DNA of 64,000 nucleotides from positions 134,807,106-134,871,105 of the forward strand of contig NC_090447.1 of NCBI RefSeq assembly GCF_031143425.1, given 5' to 3'. The translations under genes were made by a program, and so were the position numbers. Positions 56,043-64,000 of the stretch are shown piece by piece (position 1 is the stretch's first letter; each line of letters begins with the position of its first letter). This stretch comes from Pleurodeles waltl (taxonomy: Eukaryota; Chordata; Amphibia; Caudata; Salamandridae). The notes under the pieces are model-generated. The model did not search any database and was not told the DNA's origin. It worked only from the letters and a program-made list of their open reading frames with translations.

Positions 56043-57822
56043 GTGTTAGACCTGGAATCCTTGGCATGATCTCCCCCGGTCTTTTTTTGCCTCTGCTTCC
56101 TATGTTTTGACTGTGTGGGCTACTCTGTTTTTGCTGTTTTTGTTACTCTGGGGACTTTACCTCTGCTGACCAGTGCTAAAGTGATAGTGCTCCCTGTGTA
56201 AATTGTATGTGTAATTGGCTTTTCCATGACTGGCATATTTGATTTACTAGTAAGTCCCTAGTAAAGTGCACTACAGGTGCCCAGGGCCTGTAAATGAAAT
56301 GCTACTATTGACCCTGTAGCACTGGTTGTGCCACGCTCATGTGTAGCTGTGTAAACCTGGCTCAGAACTAGCACTTTTTTAACCTACCAATTTGACATGG
56401 CAAGTGGCCCAAACCTTCCCTTTTTATACATGTGAGGCATCCCTGAGGTTTGCCCTAGGTAGCCCCATGGGCAGGATGCAGTGTATGTGAAAGGTGGAAG
56501 ATGTAATGTGTTTTACATGTCTTAACATTGAAATACTGCCAAATTTGTTTTTCACTGTTGCAAGGCCTATGTCTCTCATAGATTGACAGGGGGCTGCCTT
56601 AAAATATCTTTTAAGTGCAGTTTCATTTTGGGAGCAGATAGAAATTTGGAGTTTGGTGTCTCTGAACTCAAAATTTAAAAATAAAACTTTTGGTAAAGTT
56701 GGTTTTCAGATAGTCAGTTTGAAAATGCTGCTTTTAGAAAGTGGACATTTTCTTGCTTAAACCTTTCTGTGACTCTGCCTGCTTGTGTATTCCCTGTCTG
56801 GGTCAGACTGACAGTTGGGCTGTTAGTGAATCTCTGCTAGACAGTAACACACAGGGAGCTGGGGTGTAGCCTGAATATCCTGAGCAGCCATCTGGGCTAG
56901 AGTGGAATGAGGAATGTTCACTTAAACTTGTGCCTTCCCTCATACAAAGTAGTCTCCAACCCCCTGGTGTGAGTCTGGAGCCAGGCCTGGGCAAGGCAGG
57001 ATCTTGTGAACAACAGAAACTTTCCTTTGAAGTTTGCTTACTTCAAAGGCAAAAATGGGTATGAGTAGTGGACCCAAAACCCCCGATTTTCAGATTACTG
57101 CTGGAACCAAGAGGAACCTCTGCCAAGGAGAAGAGCAGAAGCGCTGGAGGAGGAGTAATGCCCCTTTGCCTGTTACTATACTTTGCTGGGTTGGTCTGCA
57201 GTTGCTGCTTCTGCCTGAAAGAGGACAAAAAACTGGACTTTGTGGTATATTACTGCTTGTGAAGTCTCTCCAAGGGCTCTTGCCTCCTATTTTGAAGTCT
57301 CAAGGCCATCAAAGACTTCCCTTGCTAGCATCTCAACTCTCTGCTGAGACTCCTGCCCTGCCAAGTGGTGCCCTATCCAGTCCCTGGGCCCTTGAATGGT
57401 GAAGCTGGTAGAAAAAGGACTGCATTGCGGCTAGAGAAATGACGCAACACCTGCTTGTGGCTGCTGAAAATGACACAAACCCTATGCTGTATCACGGTTT
57501 GGCCGAATTTCTCCTGCATTATCGCTGTGCGTCAACATCATCATGAACCTGCATGGATCCAAGGTGCCCCATTCAGAAATCAACGCATCACTCTCTTTCT
57601 CTCAGGGAATCGATGCATTGCAGACTTTTCTGATGCATGCTCGCCTGTGCAGCTTTATTTTTTACGCAAACCAGGTACTTTGTGTAACAACGTTTCCACT
57701 GTTTTCTATGCAGTACGACTCTTTTTACTTTAAACATGTATACCTTTACTTGTGTATATTGGATTTTTGTCGTTTTAATCTTGTTTAATTTAGATAAATT
57801 TTGCCTTTGAGATGAGCCTGAC
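56043..57822 (+). repeat. 3' LTR of the Gmr1-like element (truncated)
   Basis: It starts TGTTAGACCTGG just after pol. It continues about 1.78 kb through CT-rich, then T-rich sequence to 'gcctttgagatgagcctgacag', a motif normally close to the end of these LTRs, where it switches to a different LTR family. Open frames within it (such as at 57034-57402) lack any recognisable product. Confidence 0.65.
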
Positions 57823-59640
57823 AGTGCCCAGGGTTGGGTGCAGTGTAACTATAAGCAGGAACTTTATAAAAGTTATTTTCATAAGCCTTGGTGAGGGAAG
57901 AAAAGCCACATTTGTTTTTCCCCATTGTAGTAAATAGGCTCCATACGCTAACATAAAGAGACTTTATTTTAAAATAATAAAGTCTTATTTTCCATATTAA
58001 GAAGCTATACATAGCAAGTTAGGTTTCAAATTAAGAGTTATAATAAATCAAACAATGCACCACTGTTGAATTTAATATTATTTGGACAGGGAAAGAGTTT
58101 TAGAACCCCTGCTGAATGTTACCAACTACAGGCCTGTAGTGCCCCTCTCGGATTGATTAACCTCTGGCAGCCTAAGTCAGGCTGCCTTGATGAGGTGTGA
58201 AGTGGTCTGGGCTGAACAAAGGAAGCACCTGGTGTGAGGAGATCTGCCTCAGCAGATGGTATAACAGGATGGGGGGAGAGCAGCCAAACTGGACCTCAAA
58301 GGAGGGAAGGACATTTGGGAGTGCAACTGGAACTCCCCCATTTTCTGCAGCCCCAACCAGGTGCCCCTTGATTAGATTAGTAGAGGGCTGGAAAGGAGTG
58401 TGTTAAGGGAAATTTAGCCACACCAGTGGGTGGACTCAGCCAGATCTAAACTCTAAGACTGAATTTTTGCCATCTTGGATTTTGAAGGAGTTTTGCTCCC
58501 TGGGATTAACTTTTGCCACACTTGGTCACTCAAGAGGGTGGTGGCCTGCACATGATTGGACAGGAGCTCCCCTTTGCTTTCCATCCCAGGAGCAAAGATA
58601 AATGTGGCAGAGCTGTCCTACTCTTCAGATCCCTACTGAAAAAAAGACAAGAAGAAGAAGGACTGCCTTGGTGGACACCTGGCCTGTATATGGACACTGT
58701 ACTCCAAAGGACTGCACCAGCTGAACACTTTGGACTTCACCAAGAAAAGGATGTTGCATTACTTCTACAACCTGGGAAGGGACTCACTGTAAACTACAGG
58801 TAGAAAGGAGCTGACGAGAGTCCCCTTCATCAAGTCCTGCAAAAATAGCCCAGTTGACTAGTGGCCATTTAAGGGCGTGGACCAGGTGCATTCTGGGAGT
58901 TGAAGTCTTTACCCTCAAGGAGCAGTTCAGAGCTTCTGGAACCTTTGAGTGAGTTGTGAACACTTAAAGGACCTTAAAAGTACTTCCAAAGAAAATCCAG
59001 AAGTTTGGAGAAACTTTGGAAAAAAGCTTTATAAGTGGACTGACCCGACGTTGAGAGTAAAGCAAGCCATTATTGACCACAAACTGGCCGGACTTGCAGG
59101 TTCGTCCCACTGAAAAGCTCCGGAGCCCTAGACTTCCAGGATTTGACCCAGGGCTCATGGTGAGGCAATCCAACGACATTGCATCTAAATCGGCTTGCTG
59201 AGGAGGACTGCCCGACGTTGTGGAAGAAAGCTCCCAAAATGTTTCTAAGTGATGAGGGAAAGTTTGATAAGGCCTCCCGTGCAGCGTATCTGAAGAGGGC
59301 TGCAGCGTGGTTGGCCTCAACTTTCAACTTGGTCCTGGTCGGAGGAAATCTTTCCAAAAAAGTTTCTAAGTACGAACGTATTGACTGAGGCCTCCCGCGC
59401 AGTGTGTCCAAAGAGGGGTCCAGCGGGGTTGGTCTCAACTTGTGACTTTGCCCCAGTCAGAGATAAATCTTAAAGAATTTTTCCAAGTGTGAAGGTAAAA
59501 CTTTATCCAAAGCCTCCAACTCAGTGTAGCCGAGTAGGGCTCCATCGCAGTCACCCTCAACTTTTGACTTTACCCCGGTCAAGTGCGACCAGATGTCCAG
59601 AGTGGTGCTTTTTGTGCTTCTAGGCACTAGAAAACATTTA
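57823..59640 (+). mobile_element. Fragment of the long solo-LTR family
   Basis: It follows 48930-50470 of the solo LTR block by block: 'cccagggttgggtgcagtg', 'ccccattgtagtaaataggctc', 'tgatgaggtgtgaagtggtctgggctgaa' and 'ccagtgggtggactcagcc'. The first ~400 bp and the end are missing. The fragment is joined to the preceding LTR and to a Harbinger end at 59641. The segment 59060-59580 contains several ~110-bp imperfect repeats (GACCCGACGTTGAGAG..., AAAGTTTCTAAGT...). Confidence 0.75.
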
Positions 59641-59979
59641 AGGCCTTATTGTGAGATTAGTGGTCTCAGTACTGCCATGTTAGTGGTGGCGGTCGTACCG
59701 CCAACAGGCTGGCAGGGAAGACCGCAAACTTTTGTCCATGATGGTATTCACAACAGAATACAGCCAAAGCAACGCTGGCACTGCCACTGTGGTCTGTCCG
59801 CCACAGGTGCCAGTTGCCACCTGCAGGCCGGCAAAGACCATGTTTCTGTCGGACAGATTATGAGGTTGCACACCGCCAAGGTTCCCGCCGCCGTCGCACC
59901 ACCACGAAAACCCAGATGGAAACCAACTGTTTAAAAGGAGACATTCAACTTCAGGAACATATACTCGTATGGAGCCCCG

Positions 59980-60058
59980 ATGAAACCTGAACTACACATC
60001 TTCCCGCCTCTCGTGCTTTAACAAAGACTTCACAATCTGCAACAACAGCAACCTTAAG
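59980..60058 (+). pseudogene. Remnant of Harbinger first exon
   Basis: ATG at 59980 reads MKPELHIFPPLV and then a stop. It parallels the candidate first exon at 22700 of the intact element, including a decayed donor (TTAAGTAC where the intact one has GTGAGTAC). The two exons are more alike than the flanks by eye. Confidence 0.5.
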
Positions 60059-60678
60059 TACACACTCTTACCTGGTACTGTTGTAGATTGGCAATTTTTG
60101 TTCACTCAGACAACAGACATTCGAGAAGGGGGTGCGAGGCTGACACTCACAAGTAACTGCACACTTACTTGCATACCCACATACAGTCACACACACACTC
60201 GCATATACACAACAAATGTGCCGGGGCCACCAAACACACACACACATACACATGTCACTAACATACTCAGGTACGAACAGAAACACTGCACAGGCCCACT
60301 CTCACACAGTACCACACAACATGTCACAAACACAACACAACCGTATCATCCCCAATCACTTGGCAGGGACCCACAGGTGACACTACCCAGGGACACATCA
60401 CACATACATCACAACGTAACACCAACAGGCAAAAAATACATACAAATCCACAATCATACTACTTATCGATCCACTTACCAAGAACACCGTATCTAACATT
60501 CCATGTACATAATACACACATAGTCAAAGCACACAAAGGCGCACAGCACACCAACAAACACATCTCCACACAAACAGCACATAATACCAACACAACAAAA
60601 CCTCTTGAACACACAAATGTCCATCACACAACACATACCATACCACTTTAAGACAAAAGCACTGTACACAATCTCACA

Positions 60679-61341
60679 TGGGGTCAGATGTAGGAAACTC
60701 CGATTCGCAAAATCGGATGCAGAACGGTGTCGCAGACACCGTCTACGAATCTCAATGGGGTTGCAAAGAGCCACCTCATTAATATTAATGAGGTGGGTCG
60801 CATTTTGTGACCCCATTGAGATTCCCTGCACTCACAGGGATGGTGGCCTGCTAGAGACAGCAGACCTCCATGTCTGTGACTGCTTTGTAAATAAAGCAGT
60901 TTTTTTTTTTGTATTGCAGCCCGTTTTCCTTTAAGGAAAACGAGTTGCAATACAAAAAAATAACTTAACCATTTGGTTTCGGTTTTTCAGAGTAGGCAGT
61001 GGTGCATTGGACCACTGCCTGCTCTGAAAAAACATTAACGGCAACATTCACAAAGGGGAAGGGGTCCCAATGGGACCCCTTCCCTTTTGCGAATGGTTTA
61101 CCACCAGTGTGACACTGGTGGTAACTGCGAATTGCTTTGCGACCGGGTTCGCGGTCACAAAGCAATTCTGCATTGCGGTGCAAGTCGCAAATAGGAAGGG
61201 AACACCCCTTCCTATTTGCGAGTTGCTTTCCCATTTTGCGACTCGCAAAATGGGAATGTGCATCGCGATGCGCGTTTTGCATGGTGCCAACTGCGATTTT
61301 CGCAGTTAGCGCCATGCAAAACGCTTACTACATCTGGCCCA
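60679..61341. mobile_element. Multi-hairpin foldback element with GGGYCAGATGTAG termini
   Basis: The termini are inverted: TGGGGTCAGATGTAG on the left and CTACATCTGGCCCA on the right. The interior is an almost unbroken chain of about thirteen hairpins or palindromes, listed in the findings. Examples are a perfect 26-nt palindrome at 60771-60796, a 23-nt one at 61100-61122 and nested arms at 61273-61324. No coding capacity: open frames here are mirror images of each other. It is probably a non-autonomous DNA transposon. Target duplication is unclear. Confidence 0.85.
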
Positions 61342-61699
61342 TAGTGCCTAAACAACACATGGAGCCCAAACAGAACACACATGCACACATACAGACACGC
61401 AACTAATGTCAGCCAGGAACAGCTCCATACAAGGGAAAGAAATGCATGACAAAGATGTAATCAGGAAACCAACTACATGCTCATTTAAGTAACTGTTAAG
61501 TAAAAGAAAAAAGGCCACAGGCCAGTCAATTTTTCAACAGTCTGTGTGCACACAGTCCACAGATGTGTGCCCTGAACTTGACTTCTGACTGCCATTTAAC
61601 CTGCACAGGTAGATGCTATATAGGGCAAGCAGGCACCTCATGGGTTTTCTGGTATAGGAGGGCAAGAGGGGAGTTTGGGTTTAAGTTTCAGAGGGGTGC

Positions 61700-62863
61700 C
61701 TTTGGCATCTGGCTTGGGAGCGAGGGATTAGGGTTTGGCCTGAGGTGTAGGGGACGGTTGGCTTTTAGGAGGAGGGGTTGACTTCTTGGCAGGGGGAGGG
61801 GCATGGGAAGGTCTTGGAGGTGGAAAGGCCTGACTTGGGAATGGACACAGAACGTTTAGGGGTATCACAGGGTTGGAGAGGAGTAGGGAAAAGGGCAAAC
61901 TCCAGAAGGAAAGCTTTTTTAGACACCCGGGGATGGTCATAGCAAAAGGGTTTGGGTGTGGAGGGAGAGGGGGTGATTGTCTGAGGTTGGTGTGGAGGTC
62001 TTGGGTACATGTTTGTGTGAGGTAGGTTTGTGGGTGTCTGTTGGGTGGGTAAGTGAGGGCATTTATGTATATTGGGAGGAGGGGGTGGAGGTGCTGGGAG
62101 ATGATGTGGTAGGTGGGTGACTGTTGGGGTGGTGACTGCAGGTATGGTGGATATGCTGCATGTAGGTGTGTCTGTGGTTGTGGTGTCTGTGGGTGTGGTA
62201 ACTGGGGTGGATGTTTGAGGGTACGCTGTGGTGCTGTCTGTGGGTAGGATAGGTGTAGTTGCTGGATCTGTGAATGCTGGTGTGGTGTCTGCAGGTGTGT
62301 TAGGTGTGCTGTTAGTGATGCTGAGGGTGGTGGGAGTGTCAGGACAGGTTATGACTGTTGCTGTGTATCCAGGTATATGCTGCTTGTGTGCATGCCAGTG
62401 TTGTGTCTTGTGGTGCCTATGTTTGTCTAAGCTACCCTTGGATGTTGAGGTGGATGCATGCTTGTCTGTCTGTGTGCTTTGACTGGGTTGGGGAGGGGGG
62501 TTTGGGATTGGGAAGAAGAAGGCGGAATGGGGACGGGAGACAAAGGAAGACTGGCTGACATCAGTGTGGAGGCTAGAGCCTGAAAGGATCTCTGTAGGCC
62601 AGCCAGTGAACTGTGAATGCCCTCCAGAAATGCATTACTCTGTTGGACTTGAGTTGCCTGTCTCTGGATGCATTCATGATGGTCAACTGACCCACCGAGA
62701 TCAACCTCAGGAGGACAATAACATCCTCACTGAGAGCAGCAGGGCTAACAGGAGCTGGAGCAGAGGTGCCTGCGGCAAAGGAGACACCCACCCTCTTGGG
62801 TGAGCAGGCACGAGATACAGTATCATCACATCTTTGTCTTAGAAAGCCCCAGGTAGGAACCAT
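61700..62863 (-). pseudogene. SANT-A exon 3 remnant
   Basis: On the minus strand 62573-62863 reads PKRVGVSFAAGTSAPAPVSPAALSEDVIVLL, matching the stretch PRKASVSFAPGTSAPAPVAP of protein A, then degenerates. Leftwards, 61728-62560 is Ser/Thr/Pro-rich in coding sense, like the disordered region of protein A, but broken into frames. It is dead, but shows that SANT gene A belongs to the transposon family. Confidence 0.8.
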
Positions 62864-64000
62864 TTGGAACCTACATCATGTCATAACTACAAACTTCCAA
62901 CAATCCTATATGACAACAGTCTCACCCACAACATGAGCCAACCATCTGACTGCTACATCACCATCCTATCAATTCAGCTTGAACACAAACTATTCATGCA
63001 CAAGCTGAATTGGCAACATACTAAGTCTCGCTCTATACAGATCATCAATGTGTATCACCAAATCAGCCTTAGCAAATGCTGCTAACTGACGTCACAATAT
63101 CATGTCTACCCCTAATCCACACTTGCCCAGTCCATCACCAGTACTCATGTTCCGTGAAAGTATACTCATCTCCCTTCAAATACAACACAGCATGTTGCAC
63201 TGCAATCACATACCTAACATGTGACTCTGTTCATAACATTCACATTGTAAAATACCGCAGATGAAATCATTACATATGGCATAACAAAATAGTAAGGCTC
63301 ATAAAGGTACCTAGCATGTTATTTAAACATCTATCAAAAGTCCTTTACAAATGTTTAGATAGAGTTTCTGGACCCACTCATCATACTGATTGACACAGAG
63401 ACAACAAATTCATGTCCAGCAGTAGATGCCTACTTAGCACACAGGATATACCCACAGAAAACCACAGGGAGCATATCAATACTATTTCACTATTCATGCC
63501 GAGCAGAAAACTCTACATGACCACATTACAAAACCTAAATCACTAATATCTGTCATGACATGTGTGACCTAACATCTTAGGACGGAGGTAACACTGTCAT
63601 AACCCACTTCTAATTTGACCATGATGGACACATACACCTAGAGTCCAGAAAATTGACTGACAACATATCCCATTCCACCAACATATTTATGTCAAATGGA
63701 ACATCTACTACTAGTAAGTCTGGCTGAAATGAGCTGATCCATTACAAAATCTGTCTTAATAGCCCCAGATTAGCAAAGGTAAGTATGGCAAGGTAGAGTC
63801 CTCAACATAACAAAAGGCACGGAGTATCAAATAACACATGATGTCGGCACAAAACAGTGTATGTTGCACTCATATATGTATGGTACTGCCCTATGTAGCA
63901 TGGACATAATATATGGCCTAAAGGATCAGCAGGGTAGCCCCCTACCTTCTCAATACCATATACATGATACAGAACATTTTAGAAGACATGTCAGTGAAAT
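62864..64000. other. Relic interior, nothing recognised
   Basis: By position it should correspond to SANT-A introns and exons 1-2, but I could not recognise SANT codons. AT-rich with only short open frames. Confidence 0.45.

Larger units (their letters stand above)
51870..57822 (+). mobile_element. Decayed Ty3/gypsy retrotransposon with integrase before RT (Gmr1-like)
   Basis: In order: an LTR-like remnant (about 51870-51975), SCAN-like gag (52020-52600), protease (52638-52892), integrase (53394-54560), RT (about 54780-55440), RNase H (55486-55990) and a 3' LTR from 56043. The 5' remnant and the 3' LTR share 'gtctttttttgcc...tgcttcct..gttttgactgtgtg'. Integrase upstream of RT is the Ty1/copia-like order, known within Ty3/gypsy only for the Gmr1-like group. 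All genes are broken. The 3' LTR is cut near 57822 by a fragment of another LTR. Confidence 0.82.
59642..64000. mobile_element. Second Harbinger relic, running off the window
   Basis: The left terminus GGCCTTATTGTGAGATTAGTGGTC is followed by GGTGGCGGTCGTACCGCCAACAGGCTGG, as at the left end of the intact element. Next come a remnant of the candidate first exon (59980), a CA-rich segment (60180-60640), a nested hairpin element (60679-61341) and remnants of SANT-A exon 3 (61700-62863, minus). Spacing and order match the intact element. No transposase is visible before the window ends. Confidence 0.75.

Noticed and set aside
57034..57402. 122-codon ORF in the 3' LTR of the gypsy element
   Set aside because: Inside an LTR, Leu/Pro-rich from composition, overlapping frames equally open. 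No domain.
60180..60640. CA-rich stretch as a simple microsatellite locus
   Set aside because: Only short interrupted CA runs. It parallels the CA/GT-rich flank of the intact Harbinger, so it is part of that element rather than an independent microsatellite.
60965..61406. Several 80-116-codon frames on both strands
   Set aside because: They lie in the hairpin element, where complementary arms produce open frames on both strands. The peptides repeat one another.

Overview
The window reads as vertebrate repeat DNA from a very large genome, most likely a salamander or newt. This is an inference from the mix of foamy-virus-like endogenous retroviruses, long-LTR gypsy elements, Harbinger DNA transposons, Harbinger-type MITEs and large AT-rich spacers. 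I find no host protein-coding gene, no rRNA and no functional tRNA gene. All recognisable coding sequence belongs to mobile elements.

Left and centre (2.5-35.9 kb) is a four-level nest with target-site duplications at three junctions. Level 1 is an old, decayed, minus-strand spuma-like ERV: env and pol at 2497-6636, protease, gag, primer binding site and LTR at 32884-35880. Level 2 is a minus-strand full-length non-LTR retrotransposon (6637-11383 plus 31784-32883) inserted in the old pol, flanked by the 11-bp repeat CAATGGCATGT. Level 3 is a plus-strand, young ERV of the same spuma-like family (11384-31779) inserted in ORF1 of that LINE, flanked by 4-bp CTGG. It has 1.11-kb LTRs differing by about four substitutions and one indel, open gag and env frames, a pol with one stop and one frameshift, and a small 3' ORF where foamy viruses carry their transactivator. 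Level 4 is a 9.3-kb Harbinger transposon (22372-31703) inserted in the 3' LTR of the young ERV, flanked by CTA.

The Harbinger element is the most unusual item. It carries three genes: a DDE transposase (plus strand, with a candidate remote first exon at the left end) and two separate SANT/Myb-like proteins on the minus strand, with exon joins that keep frame. It also has GC-rich tandem arrays and palindromic sites built on the GCGGT/ACCGC motif of its termini. Two decayed relatives lie at 35.9-39.7 kb and from 59.6 kb to the window end.

The right half (39.7-64 kb) holds LTR fragments, an AT-rich tandem array, Harbinger-type MITEs (one with a clean TAA duplication), a complete 2.29-kb solo LTR with an AGCTT duplication, and a decayed Ty3/gypsy element whose integrase precedes reverse transcriptase (Gmr1-like order). 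It ends in the second Harbinger relic, which carries a 660-bp element made of about thirteen consecutive hairpins.

All joins and splice sites were read by eye. Similarities are family-level recognition without database searches.
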